From: Fallopia convolvulus
Taxonomy: Eukaryota; Streptophyta; Magnoliopsida; Caryophyllales; Polygonaceae
Length of the DNA: 64,000 nt
Direction: 5' to 3'
Assembly: GCA_964016875.1 (NCBI GenBank)
Contig: OZ024736.1
Coordinates: forward strand, 36,550,707 to 36,614,706
The position numbers and the translations under genes were made by a program. How positions within the stretch are numbered: position 1 is the stretch's first letter; every line of letters begins with the position of its first letter. This document shows positions 1 to 11,445 of the stretch, one piece after another. The notes beneath the pieces were generated by a model, which worked only from the letters and a program-made list of their open reading frames with translations, had not been told where the DNA came from and made no database searches.

Positions 1-231
1 TATGACATTGTTAAAGTGATGTGGAATGATATAGAGGAGAGCTATGGTCAAAATAGTGGTCCTCTTATTTTCCAATTAGTGAGAGAGATTCCGGAATGCA
101 GACAGGAAAATATGTCACTGACTGTATATTTGACCAAGTTAAAAGGTTTGTGGCAACAGTTGGCTGTAGTGGTTGTACTAGTTAAGTGTCAATGTGGACA
201 ATGTAAGTGTGATCTACAATATAATTCATGA
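1..231 (+). pseudogene. Copia-type gag fragment (window-truncated)
   Basis: The reading frame is open from the window's first bases and reads like the plant Copia gag (UBN2-type) helical region: W-N-D-I-E-E-S-Y-G-Q, then P-L-I-F-Q-L, R-E-I-P-E-C-R-Q-E-N-M and Y-L-T-K-L-K-G-L-W. In intact elements a zinc-knuckle region and pol follow. Here the frame degenerates after a Cys-containing stretch near 200 and runs into AT-rich DNA, so this is a remnant whose 5' part lies outside the window. No LTR or PBS is visible nearby. The family call rests on motif memory only. Confidence 0.6.
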
Positions 232-1150
232 TCGTTTCATGTTTTTATTGATATTAAGTTTTTGCATGACTCTGGTATGTTTATTATATATGATCATGAT
301 AGAAATAACTAAATAATTACTTGTAACTAAATAATTACTTGTTAAGAATCAATGATCGACATTCTTTATGATAAAAGTGGATGATTTGAATGAAATTGTT
401 TTCCCTATTTGATAAAAACTCAATCTTTATTTGTTTAATTTGTTTGCTTCCTTTGCTTTTCTAGAAACCAAATCCAAAATCCCCGATGTTTACTTTTCAA
501 GTTGATAAAGATATTAACTTGGGAATACAAGATTCTTTAAGGTTTGACCCTGACTCTACTTGATATACTCTAATTTAGTACCATGGATTTATCATTAATT
601 AGGCACGACGATTTTAAGCTTGTCATCTAGTAAAATTAAAAGTGCGCATTTTTTTCTAGATGTGCATGTTATATAAAAGTGAACATTTAATATGCCAAAA
701 TGCATGATAATTATACCGAAGTAAATGATAAGTGAAAAGTGAACATATAATATATTAAATTGTATGATTTATAATCCATATTTAACCTAACAATAACAAA
801 TATATTGACGTTGTTACGATTTTATCATTTTCCTTACTTTTTTTTCCTTTTAATGCCAATTTTTCATTTTCTAGACCCAATCACCCTCATTTTCCCTATT
901 AAGAATGATAAGATTTAACCTAACTCACCATTACCCTGGTTTTAAGACTGTTCAAGAAACACGTGTCAATTTGCCATCATGCCATGACTTCTCCTATTTG
1001 GTAGACAGCTCGAAATCGACTTCAAATTTTCTGTTAGACCCAGAGTTCGGCAACCAGAGGCCCAATTACACGAGATGGATCAAATGGGGGCCTAAGATAG
1101 TGCTAATTAGCAAGCCGAACAAACCGGGCCGCCATCAATACAGACAATAG
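232..1150. other. AT-rich intergenic DNA upstream of the glyoxalase gene
   Basis: No gene is supported here. The first 600 bases are AT-rich and featureless. From about 880 the composition becomes more balanced, as expected for a proximal promoter. An 81-codon ORF (905-1150) has no recognisable domain and lies where the promoter and 5' UTR of the downstream gene are expected, so I do not call it. Confidence 0.5.
960..965 (+). promoter_or_regulatory. G-box (CACGTG) with ABRE-like flank
   Basis: CACGTG lies about 490 bases upstream of the glyoxalase start codon and continues as ACGTGTC, the core of ABA-response and G-box elements bound by bZIP and bHLH factors. Plant glyoxalase I genes are often stress-inducible, so the element is plausible, but one hexamer is weak evidence. 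No clear TATA box was seen in front of the gene. Confidence 0.3.
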
Positions 1151-1455
1151 GATCCAATCCAATCAACAATATGCTGGAATTCTCAAAAACACGAAAGAAA
1201 CAAAAACGAAGGAAAAAACGAGAGAATCAGAAACCTCCTCCTCTATCACTCCTTCACCCATACACAAACACAAAAAAGAAAAGACAGCTTCTTCTCACAC
1301 CCAAACACAAAAAAGAAGCGAAAGTTAAAACACCCCAACAGAAAATTCTAAAAAAGCAATAAGAAAACGTCAGAAGAGGGTTTTTATTCATATTAATTTT
1401 GGAAAAAAAAAAAAATAGGAAGCGAACGGGGGCAGAGAGAGAGAAAGGGGTGTAA
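1151..1455 (+). promoter_or_regulatory. Probable 5' UTR / core promoter of glyoxalase gene
   Basis: Directly upstream of the ATG is an A- and CT-rich stretch (CT-rich patches around 1236-1300, an A-run around 1402-1416), typical of plant leaders. The 63-codon Lys-rich ORF inside it (1171-1362) is a composition artefact. The transcription start cannot be placed from sequence alone. Confidence 0.4.
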
Positions 1456-4400
1456 ATGGTGAGGATAATTCCGATGGCATCCTCGTTCCGACCTCTGAGC
1501 TCTTTCAGATTATCTTCTTCAGCCACTCGCTTGGGTGTTTCTCTCTCTCCGCTTAACCCTTCTCGGAGATTTTCCTTTCTACATCTGGGCAGTGGTAGGA
1601 TTGCTAGAATACCCTCCTCATTCTTCTTTCTTTGCATCTCAATTTATATCATTATGTTTGTTATTTGATGTAACCTGGATTCAGATTAACCTTTTTTTTG
1701 TTTTTTTTTTGTTAGTGTGAATTGGTTTGACCTAATATTCTCTTTTCTATTGAAACCGTTTATATTGAGATTAAGTTTTGGGATGTTTGTTTCATTTGTG
1801 CATTCGAGATATTTTGTCATCTTTTAGGGCATGTATTTTAAACCCGGAATAGATTGAAATGAAATACTGATGTGGTTCAGGGGATTAATTATGTAAGGTC
1901 CATTCTTTTCTCAGTTTATAAGTTGGTGGAGATGAAGTTCAATTTTTGCTTTTCCTTTTGAGGTTTAACTGTTGGATTGAAGCTGGTTATAGTAATGAGT
2001 GATGAAATTGACAATATATTCTGATGATAAATCCGGAGCTAAGGTTGGAAATTCATATTAGAATATTACAGTGTCTTGATTTACTAACCAATCCTGCTAA
2101 CAAGCTCTATAATTTTTGTATTTAATTTGCTCCAGCTGTACCACAATCGCAGCATTTTGGGTTAAAACCATCAAAATTGCTAAGTGGAAACAATGTGACC
2201 AGTGGTGGTGCTACAAATATAGTCCAGGCCAGCACAAGTTCGGGCCAAGAAGATGTGTTAGAATGGGTCAAGACAGATAATCGAAGAATGCTTCATGTTG
2301 TTTATCGCGTGGGAGATCTTGACAGGACCATAAAGTATGTATGCTCGCTAAGAGGTCTCCCCAGATTCCTCTATAGCGGAACTACACTGGGTCAATGTTT
2401 TTGTTGTTGATCACTAAGAGGTCTTCAATAATTAGTCTTATGTAGAATTTTTTTACTATTTTAAATAAGAGTTGTGTTCTTTTATTAGATTCTATACAGA
2501 ATGCTTGGGAATGAAGCTTTTAAGGAAGCGTGACATACCAGAAGAGAGATATACCAATGCGTTCCTCGGTTATGGCCCTGAAGATTCTCATTTCGTTATT
2601 GAACTTACCTATAGTGAGTCATCTGGTTACATGTTAGATATTTCTGTCCTAATTACCAAATCCAGACATTGAGAATCTGAGATACTTTTATTTTGATGAA
2701 ACATTGATCTCCGATTTATGGTATTCTCTTGATAAATTATGGTCTCAGATTATGGAGTTGACAAGTATGACATTGGAAGTGGTTTTGATGAAACATTGGA
2801 AGTGATTTTTCTTTTATTTTGATGAAACATTGATCTCCGATTTATGGTATTCTCTTGATAAATTATGGTCTCAGATTATGGAGTTGACAAGTATGACATT
2901 GGAAGTGGTTTTGGTCATTTTGGAATTGCAGTAGAGGATGTAAGATTTTTCTTTCTTCCTTCCTTCTCCTATTCTCATCTAATTTAAATTTCTTAAACAT
3001 CGATGTCACTTGAAAAGGGGAAAAGAATGGAAGGTCAATGCTTTAAGTTTAAACATATTGGTCAGACCTTTATGATTCTGATAGTACACCAGGGCTATAG
3101 CCGTTTGGCCTGTTGATTTCTAATGGGAAGTAGCTTTTTCTTCTATATAGAGTCCCTTATCATGCTGTTTTATTCTTTTACTTGTCGGACATCTTTTTTT
3201 ATGTGAAGTACTGAAATTTGTATTATCATACGATTTAACTTTTTATTTTATAGGTTTCTAAGGTCGTGGAACTTGTAAAGGCTAAGGGTGGAAAGGTTAC
3301 CCGAGAACCAGGCCCTGTTAAAGGAGGCAGTACAGTGATTGCATTTATTGAAGATCCTGATGGTTATAAGTTTGAACTTTTGGAAAGGGAACCTACTCCT
3401 GAACCTTTATGTCAAGTGATGCTTCGTGTTGGGGATCTTGATCGTGCAATTAATTTTTATAAGAAGGTGAGATTTTTTTTATTATTAATAAACATAAGCA
3501 GTTCTATGCTTCGTGTTGGGCATCCTTGCAACACTTTAATAAACATAAGCAGTTCTATGTATTTCTTTAACCATTCTCATTTTCACTACCACAGGCTTAT
3601 GGTATGGAGCTCCTTCGCGTAAGAGATAATCCTGAATACAAGGTAAATATGAATATTCCGATTCCCGGCCCATGAATTTGACGCCTCACTCTTTTTAAAT
3701 AATAGCACTACTTGCAATATTTAATCTCTGCATTTTCATCATATAGTCTCATTTTCTGAAATCAATATATTCTACATATTTGATATTTCTAATCACAACG
3801 CAAAAATGTGAATTCTGATTCTTTTTTTGTGAAGAGAAATATCTTTAAGTTATATTCTTGCTCTTCAGAAGGCATGAGGATTTCGTCAATGACAGTTCAA
3901 CTATTTTCCTCTCTAGCACTGCTGAATAGTACATGCTTATTTTCTACTTGCCACTCAGTGTTGATTGATGATTAGTTTTTGTATCCTGCTATCTTTTCTT
4001 TTGGTTCTTATATCTTGAAGGAATGAACCCTTGTGTAGTAAACTTCATTGTCCTTGTGTCAGTATACAATAGCAATGTTGGGATATGGTCCTGAGGATAA
4101 GAGTGCTGTCATGGAGTTGACGTACAACTATGGGGTTACTGAGTATGACAAAGGAAATGCTTATGCACAGGTAAGCATTAAGCACCATTTCTTCTCCCTT
4201 TCTATATTCCACTTTACCATGATTTATGAAAGAATAAATGTCCCACAAAGAAAAGGCAAATCTTCATTTTTATGGACCAAGCCTCACTTTCAAAAAACCT
4301 GCACCTATATGCCTTTGGGATAGCTTAACCAAAGCCCACATCCTATTGCCTAAGCTGAAAGTTAAAAACCTTGCTGTTTGATTTTTCTCAAAATTAAAAG

Positions 4401-5110
4401 CTACTGCCAAGCATTGAGAAAAACTCAGCTACAATACATGCTTTATGTATATTAAAAATCTAAAACAAGAACCACAGACCATCCTTTCCATTGCTTAATA
4501 TGAAAGTTTTTATTTAGGTACGACAGACAGACAATAAGCATATTCCAATTTATTTTTAAGGCTACTAGTCTGACAAGCAATTTGGCTTGATGTTAATGCA
4601 GATGGCAATAGGCACAGATGATGTTTACAAAACTGCTGAAGCAATTAAACTCTCTGGTGGGAAAATAACTCGGGAGCCTGGACCGTTGCCTGGAATCAAC
4701 ACTAAGATTACTGCATGCCTAGACCCTGATGGTTGGAAAACGGTATGACTTTTAATTCTCAATTCTAAATATTCTACCTTCAAGGAACTTAGTATTTTGT
4801 GAAACTGCATTTTTCAGAAGACGACATTGATCAATCTTTCTAATTGTTTTTCTCACTATCACTATAATAGTCTGTGGATACAATTCATAAAACTAGTCCA
4901 GAAGTAGCATATTTTGGACAAATCTATTTTGTGCTTGCAAAATGTGAATCTTTGAACATTCAAGGGTATTGTTGATACGATCAAACAGTGGAAAGGGAAG
5001 ATTTGATTTTTTTTCCCCTGAATTATAAGAGGACGTAACGTGTGACAGTTGTTGCTACATCTGTGCAGGTTTTTGTGGATAACATTGACTTCATCAAGGA
5101 GCTGGAGTGA
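1456..5110 (+). CDS. GLX1: Lactoylglutathione lyase (glyoxalase I), two-domain, probably chloroplastic
   Basis: Glyoxalase I isomerises the methylglyoxal-glutathione hemithioacetal to S-lactoylglutathione. Nine GT-AG exons join in frame: 1456-1594, 2136-2334, 2489-2613, 2875-2939, 3254-3466, 3595-3642, 4063-4170, 4602-4742 and 5069-5110. They total 1080 nt, or 359 residues, close to the roughly 350 of the Arabidopsis At1g67280 type. Residues 1-46 are Ser/Arg-rich with few acidic residues, like a transit peptide; Met7 is an alternative start. Domain 1 keeps a full metal-ligand set (H100, E151, H169, E217). In domain 2 the matching positions are Q230, E281, Q299 and K345, so the first site is probably the active one. 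The C-terminus V-F-V-D-N-I-D-F-I-K-E-L-E is typical of the family. Exon 4 is preceded by a duplicated false acceptor (see 2685-2913). Family and exon calls are strong; plastid targeting is inferred. Confidence 0.93.
2685..2913 (+). repeat. Perfect 103-bp tandem duplication across the intron 3/exon 4 junction
   Basis: Bases 2685-2787 recur without a mismatch at 2811-2913 (offset 126). Each copy carries the end of intron 3, a TCTCAG acceptor and the first 39 bases of exon 4. Only the downstream acceptor (exon from 2875) continues into F-G-H-F-G-I-A-V-E-D. Use of the upstream acceptor (exon from 2749) reaches an in-frame TGA at 2820-2822. The 23-base spacer is itself made of pieces of the repeat. 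Confidence 0.92.
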
Positions 5111-5635
5111 GTGATTTACGTGTTTGGGTCGAGATTACAGTCATTATTTATGTATGGAGGTCTGTGTAGATTACTGTTGTATTTGTTTTTAGTCAGCTAA
5201 AAATTTGAGCCTCACCAAGAACAGTTCACTTTTCATCACACTTCATCTTGCCATTTCTTTTCATAGTCTTGTTGGATAAGAGACAAGCGCATCAATGATC
5301 ATATCCCCAATTTTTTTTGTAGATACAAGATGTGCTCAACCATGTTGCATTTTATTTAAAATAAGTATGTCAATTAAAGAGTTGCATGCTTACTTGTTTA
5401 GGAGTTGGGATTGTAAAGCTAAGTTTTTCACAGTAAATTCAGATTTATATTGTTTAATTCGCTTATAGGTAATTGGTTAACTTGGTCATTAGGAATGACC
5501 AAAATTAATAATACGCAAAAAACAAAAAAGCATCTTCAATGAAGGTGAAAAGGACTTTTTGAGTTTTTTCTCTCAGAGGATTTTGTTTACCCAATGAGTT
5601 TTTCGCATGCATATTCAAGTCCATATTGTTTGATT
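5111..5635 (+). other. Glyoxalase 3' UTR and downstream flank (unit 0)
   Basis: No further gene is present. This stretch is the reference for the two relics downstream: 5111-5238 matches 13932-14059 and 44922-45050, and 5239 onward matches 18677 onward and 51359 onward. Bases 5410-5635 match the stretch after 19914. The uninterrupted junction at ATCAC (about 5234-5238) is the empty site for the Copia insertions described below. Confidence 0.75.
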
Positions 5636-8223
5636 TTTTTTAAGTTTTTGGGTAAGAAAAAATTAGATTGAAACGGGTCAGCCTAGAGCATTATTATGAA
5701 TGACCTTAAGTCTATAATGTGTCCAAATTCGAGTGGTACGACACGAATGACATAGACCGACAAACAAAGCAACTGTCTTGTTATAGTTACGAAGCACATG
5801 AGTAAAACGAATTGCTTCAAAGGACTACAACATACCCAAAGTATCTGAAATTATTATATCAATCTGTCAAGAACAAGATTTATTTCCTTTTTTCAGCAAA
5901 AATTAAAGATTTATTTCCTTTTAACATATTTATCGATCACTATTAGACTGTCTCCTTTGATCTCAATTTTTTTCAGATTTCTATTTCTAGTATCACAAAC
6001 TATGTTATACATACTCGAGCTTCGGCTTGTATTACACCAAAATTCTTTGGCTGAACATCCATAGATATCATTTGTCCATTATGGTCCCGAATAATATATC
6101 CAATAGTCGCCAATCCAGTTTCTTGTTTTGAGGAATCAAATTTATCTCAATATAAAATCTCATTCCGGTTTGGTCCATTTCTTGGGTTTTCGTTTCTTTG
6201 CTCTTGTTGTCAGTGTCTCCTGACTAGAACCTAGTTCTTCAACTAATAATTTGGATTAATGCCATAACATGATTTGTAGTTTGATAGTCTACTATGTTTC
6301 GAGAGGGTCCCTCAACTGGTTGAAGGTAGTTCTATTCCTGCAGTACCAAATACTCCACCAGGCTATTAGTAGATCATTGAATATGTGAGACTTCAATTGG
6401 TCTTTGAGATCTTATATAATCGTTATAATTTCGGTGTTAACGCCTTGTGTTCTCGTTATCGATGTCGCAAATGAAGGATCAATTCTATTTAGTGTCATTA
6501 AATTAAACAGGCATTCTAAGAATAAATGTTTCGTTGTTTCTTTCTGAACTTGACACAACAAACATTATGGGGTGATGGCCATATGACGTTGGAGAAGTCT
6601 GTGTTTAGTAGGTAAACCATATATGTACACTTTCCATAAAAACGTATGAATCTTTGGGCTTATATCTAATTTCTAAATCCAGCCAAATTCACAATCACAC
6701 TTATTTATCTCCTTTGCAACAAATGAAGTGTCGAAATAAGTGGAGAACCATCCATTTTTACTCGGAAACCAATATAAGCTATCTCTAATTTGACTCTCTT
6801 GAATCATTATGGACGTGATTCATCGGTGTGTGACCATTTGGTTTGTTCCAAAACAACTCTCTATTGATGGAGTCTAATTTATGTAACGTCCCATCTGGTA
6901 ACATAAAAGTTCAGCATTACATAGAATGGTTTTGTTGCAAGCGTAGATCTGATGAGAGTAGTTCTTCCTGCTTACGACAAAGAATCAACCTTCCATTTCG
7001 ATAGTTGTTGATCCTCTGACTGAAGGACGAAAGCTAAGCAAAGGTTGGTTTTGTCACTTTATAATTTATGATATGACATCTCAATTCAAGTCTTCTTCTC
7101 TCGAAGTGCTGGATGGAGACCGAAGCGCATATGCTGCATTCCAAACAAGCAAGGAATGAGATACTTTTCTAACGAGCTGGTAAAAGGTATTTCTAGTTCA
7201 TGTTGGAGGTGCCTTTTTGTTGTTGCAGTTACTCCTTTAGTTATTTGAAAAGCAGACTTATGAAAATTGACTTTTTGTCTTAAGATTTCTCAATATTGTT
7301 TCAATATGTGCTTATTTTGTTGAAATGCCATAGTAGTCGTAGGATTGAAGATGATGATGCCATGGCACATGATTTAGTTTCATTTCCGTGGACTTGAACG
7401 AGGATGATCAAGCAAAATTTTTGGGCTTGGTCGATGAACATGGGTCTAAGGTTCTGAAGGAAAAGCAACTCCTGGATCTCTCTTTTTCTCTCTCTGTTGG
7501 GTTATGGAACCTGATTCAAGATTAAGGGAAAAAGGAGTCAAAGGCGGAGTGAAAGGTCGAACCATGGCCGTGGCTAGGAGGGCTGTGAACGCACCAGGAG
7601 AGCGCAGGCTGTGCTTGGAGAAACGCGGTTGGGTTCAGGCATACAAGCCCACGTCATGGCATCTGAGGCAAGACGCGGTCCGGGAAGGGCAAGACCCGAT
7701 CGCATCTTCCCGGGGACGAACCCGGCCACGTCTTGGCCTGTGTCGGTGTGAGGCTGATTTCGTGTCTTGCAAGATTTCGGGATATTCCTTTTGGATAGAT
7801 TGTGTCTTCTATTTTTGTTAGATGGGATTTTCTATAATTAAAGGGGTAAAAGATATTGGATATTAGGAAAGAAATATATCTAGTAGATATTGAAATTTCT
7901 ATCCTTGTAATGTCTTTTTTTTTTTATCTTTATGGCTAGGATACTCCATAAATACCATGATTATTGTAATGGAGCTAGAGAGGTTAGGTTAGTGTGTGTA
8001 ATGCTTGAAATCACTAAATCTAGTGGAAAGTCCATGTCTTGGTAATGTTCACATACGTAGTCATTCTGGCGAGCTGGGGTAATAAATTCTTTTATATTCT
8101 TCTCTTCTTATTTCATTCTTTCTTCTCTTGTGTGTTTGTGTTTATTTTACCATTACGATAGGGTGTCGATTTTCCGAACACTCTCTCGGCTCTATCCGTT
8201 GTATCTATCCGTTTAGAGTTGTC
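5636..8223 (-). mobile_element. L1-type LINE remnant, minus strand, containing a solo LTR
   Basis: The insert is bounded by a 16-bp direct repeat (TCCATATTGTTTGATT, 5620-5635 and 8224-8239). Unit 1 has the same flanks joined without the insert near 20110. Next to the left repeat is a T-run, which is the poly(A) end of a minus-strand LINE. At about 6490-6630 the minus strand reads like a LINE zf-RVT region: L-W-K-V-Y-I-Y-G-L-P-T-K-H-R-L-L, one stop, then C-L-L-C and K-H-L-F-L-E-C. The rest is too decayed to assign. Stops and missing upstream domains show a dead, 5'-truncated copy. Confidence 0.8.
7495..8180. mobile_element. Solo LTR (686 bp) nested in the LINE remnant
   Basis: It starts TGTTGGG and ends CGAACA, flanked by the 5-bp direct repeat CTCTC (7490-7494 and 8181-8185), the signature of an LTR left after LTR-LTR recombination. 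It is GC-richer than its surroundings in the first half and holds a 105-codon ORF (7504-7821) with no recognisable domain that I do not regard as a gene. The left target repeat lies in a CT-rich run, which weakens it slightly. Confidence 0.65.
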
Positions 8224-8239
8224 TCCATATTGTTTGATT

Positions 8240-8579
8240 CGATTTAGCTTCCGGCAATTAAGACCAAAATGCTTGATAACGATTCAGTTATTAAAAAAAA
8301 GAAGTAATACAGTACTCTGAAATAAGAAAAAAGGTAAACCAACCTTCTTTGTAAAATTAGGGGTAAATCATTTCAATTTAATTTGTGTTCTGTGAAACCC
8401 CTTACAATTATTTTGATGATCCAACAAATGAATTACGATATATGAAAACAAAATACATGGAAATTTAAATAAACTTCCTCCACAACAAATATAAGATGCA
8501 AACTCAAACTCATAAAAATTCAGACATCCCCAGCAAACCCTCATATAGGGTATGGGCTCATATAGCTTAATTAAACTTG
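8240..8579 (-). other. 3' flank / 3' UTR of XTH-a
   Basis: This is AT-rich non-coding DNA downstream (minus-strand sense) of XTH-a. It aligns with 20140-20587 next to XTH-b but with many substitutions and small indels, in contrast to the near-identical gene bodies. No separate gene is seen. Confidence 0.6.
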
Positions 8580-9811
8580 TTAAAACTGTGCAAGTGAGCA
8601 CTCCTTGGGCACTTTCCCACTGAACCTCTTGTAATCCTTGCAATAATCATAAAACATAAAGTTGTTGCGGATCCAGTTCATCTTCCCAAGTTGACCCGGC
8701 GACAGCTTGAAGAAAGCTTGGTTGGCCCACCAGTTGCTAGGGTTCTTAGGGTTAGCACACTTCCAGATGCTCTGGAATCCCTGCCAGTAGCAAGCGTCGG
8801 TCCTGAATCCCTTGAAGCCGGCCTTGAATGGGGCCAGGCGCCAGTCGGTCTTCACCTTCCCGCCTTGAGTTGCCCACTGGTCCGCGTTCCACAAACTCGC
8901 AAACATCTTCATGGCTTGCGAGTCTGGGAAATTTATCTCTTTGTCGTGCTGGTTTCTGAACACGCGGATTGGGACTCCATCGACCAACCACCTACATCGT
9001 AAAGAAACCGATCATACGTACTCCCAAGCTCAATAATTTAAGATCACACATATGTATATTATATATGTATCTCAATTACGTACGTACACAAATGCATGTC
9101 GTCATAATTGACATGGCAATAATTTAGATGGCTTACACGACAGCGTAGGGGTTCCAGAAGATGGTATAGGTGTGGTAGTCGGATGTTGGATCAAACCAGA
9201 CTTTGAATTGTTGCTCTCTCTTCCCAAATCCTTGAGTGAAGATGTTGGTGTGGATGGTGTAAGGTTGGCCTGTCACGTTTCCTAAGAACTCGAAATCAAT
9301 CTCATCGTGCTTGTCTCCGAAGGATGACAACTGTAAGTTAAGTAATTAATTGATTAGAGGTACTGGATTGATCCATCATGTATGCCATTAATTGTTTTGG
9401 TAAGTATATATATATGTATGTATGATTTTGGTTCACGCTTACGCACATAAAAGGTGGTGACGGTTCCCGCAGAGTTTCCGGGCACCAGCTTAATCTTGAG
9501 TTCGATTTTCCCATACAAAAAGCTGGCCTTAGACGTGATCCCGGATCCTGTACGTACACAACAATATATATTAATTAACTTTATCTCATATCTATATGAT
9601 CATAATTGGGAATGAATTAATTACCTCCGAATTTGTTCAAGTGAAGCTCGAGCGAGTCAGAGCCGGTGACTAAGCCGCGATTAGGGGCCCAGTAGAAGTA
9701 GGTTGCAGTGGAGAGATTAGCTTGAACCTCTACCAATGCAACTAAGGCTGTAACCAATCCTATAAGCAATGCTCGTTCAAGGCTTCTCATCTTCATCGAC
9801 CGAATGATCAA
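8580..9811 (-). CDS. XTH: Xyloglucan endotransglucosylase/hydrolase (GH16), copy a
   Basis: XTH enzymes cut and religate xyloglucan in the cell wall. Four minus-strand exons join in frame: 9811-9625, 9547-9447, 9330-9137 and 8991-8580, totalling 894 nt or 297 residues, a usual XTH length. The N-terminus has a hydrophobic signal peptide (about residues 9-30), with alternative starts at Met6 and Met8. Exon 3 carries the catalytic motif H-D-E-I-D-F-E-F-L-G, with E106 as predicted nucleophile and E110 as acid/base, followed by the N-glycosylation site N114-V-T. Further family marks are L-V-P-G-N-S-A-G-T-V-T, L-W-N-A-D-Q-W-A-T, V-K-T-D-W and Cys residues in the C-terminal extension. A nearly identical copy lies 12,008 bases to the right. 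Whether it acts as transferase or hydrolase cannot be judged here. Confidence 0.95.
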
Positions 9812-10187
9812 TCTATCAGCTTTCTCTGCTCTCTTGATCGATTAATTACTTCGACCAGATGCCCAGCTATGAGAGTGATCAGCTGCTTGAAGCTGGCTTT
9901 TGATGTTGGTGTCGATTGATTGTATCATAGCAAGCTATGTATATATATATTTTGCAAATTTAATATTATATTGGATAGGTAGTTGGTAAGATGTCAATGG
10001 ATTCATGTAAGTTGAACACTGCCTTAATTTGTATGTGTCTACATGTTGCCCTTCACCTGTTTGCGGGAGACTTGTATTTTAAATTTTAATGTAGTTGAAA
10101 TTACGCAAGTGTGTGTATAATTTAATGATAAGAAACAGCTAGCATTTTTAGTCGAGACAAAGAAGCACGTCGGGTGTGCCGGCCCAT
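9812..10187 (-). promoter_or_regulatory. XTH-a promoter and 5' UTR, with TATA box
   Basis: Read on the minus strand, an alternating TATATATATA stretch at 9940-9950 lies about 130 bases upstream of the start codon, suitable for a TATA box. The whole stretch to 10187 recurs with no difference I could find at 21820-22195 in front of XTH-b. The match ends at GGCCCATAT, where the two units diverge. Confidence 0.6.
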
Positions 10188-11445
10188 ATTTATATTATAA
10201 ATAACTAAATACATATTTTTACAAATTTTTAGATTAAAAATCATAGTATACAATTTTCTAAAATTAAAAGAGTAATATTTTGTAAGAATGTTATCCTTTT
10301 AATTAAAAGAATTGTATAATATAAATAAAATTTTGTACATATATGTATATAACTGTTTAAAAAATAAATATAAATTTTAAAACTTTTTCAACCTTAATAT
10401 AATATTTAAAAATTCAAGTGGAATATGAAAATTGAACATCGAAGTGAAACAAGAGGATTTGCATCGATCCTACGATGCACGTCTCGGCCACATATGGATT
10501 CAATAATTCTTTTACAAATATATTAAAAACAAAAAGAAAATCCTTTTTTTTTTTTTTGCTTTTCATTAGGTAATTGCAGAGTATCTCACAAAGTTGTGAA
10601 AAACAAAATTAAAATTGCATACTATATAATGTAAGAAGTTATTCTACTCATTGTCATATAATTTTGAGTTGATTTCTTATTGAACTTTTTTTTTTGTCGA
10701 AGATTTCTTATTGAACTTGTATACTAGTTGGTGATTGCACGCCTCTAAAATTATCAGTCCATCCAACTTTATTAATAATTTAATCTTTTTTCTTTTCATA
10801 TTGTTTTAATGTTTTGCATTTTTATACGGAGAATATAGTTACATGATGTCAATTTAAACGTACAAATTATAATGTTTTAATTGAAGCTGTCAAATTTCAG
10901 CCAAAAAAAGTTGAAGCCGTCAAATTAATCAATTTACAATTAGGAAGTAGTTATTAGTTATCACGACGGGTTGGACAATACGTACACAAATATGTATATT
11001 CCGCTTCCAACGTTTGATAGTAGCAAACTATATTTATTAAAAACTATATTTATTTCCAACGTTTGGACAAGTTCTTGTAAAATATTACAAGATCAATGGG
11101 TTATTGTTCGTAAGGATGCGTTTCATGTATTCAAAGGACTTATACTAAAAAACGCGGAGAAATGTTATCCATTAAATGGGATACATCTACGGATCGATAC
11201 GTTATTGTTGATTTTATTTTAAATAAATAGCAAAAACATAAACGATGGCATATTTGTAAATATGTCAAAATACCTACCCTGACCTAATTTACCAAAAACA
11301 CCATCACTCTACTCTCTCTCTCTCTCTCGTTCAACAACAACTTGATCTCGTTCAAACAAAAATTTCACTCCCTCATTTGATCAATTGCTCCTCCATGTTT
11401 CAATAATTGTTAGGGAAATCTTCCATTTATAATACAAGCTTCACA

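Noticed and set aside
905..1150. 81-codon plus-strand ORF upstream of the glyoxalase gene
   Set aside because: No domain or motif is recognisable, codon use is unremarkable, and it lies in the expected promoter of the next gene.
1171..1362. Lys-rich 63-codon ORF and its antisense partner (1254-1637)
   Set aside because: It is a composition effect of an A-rich leader; the antisense frame only mirrors the transit-peptide exon.
7504..7821. Plus-strand ORF of 105 codons
   Set aside because: It lies inside a solo LTR with a clear target duplication and has no domain.
8691..9002. Plus-strand 103-codon ORF opposite XTH exon 4, and the same at 20699-21010
   Set aside because: It is a shadow of the GC-rich XTH exon; the minus-strand gene explains the sequence fully.
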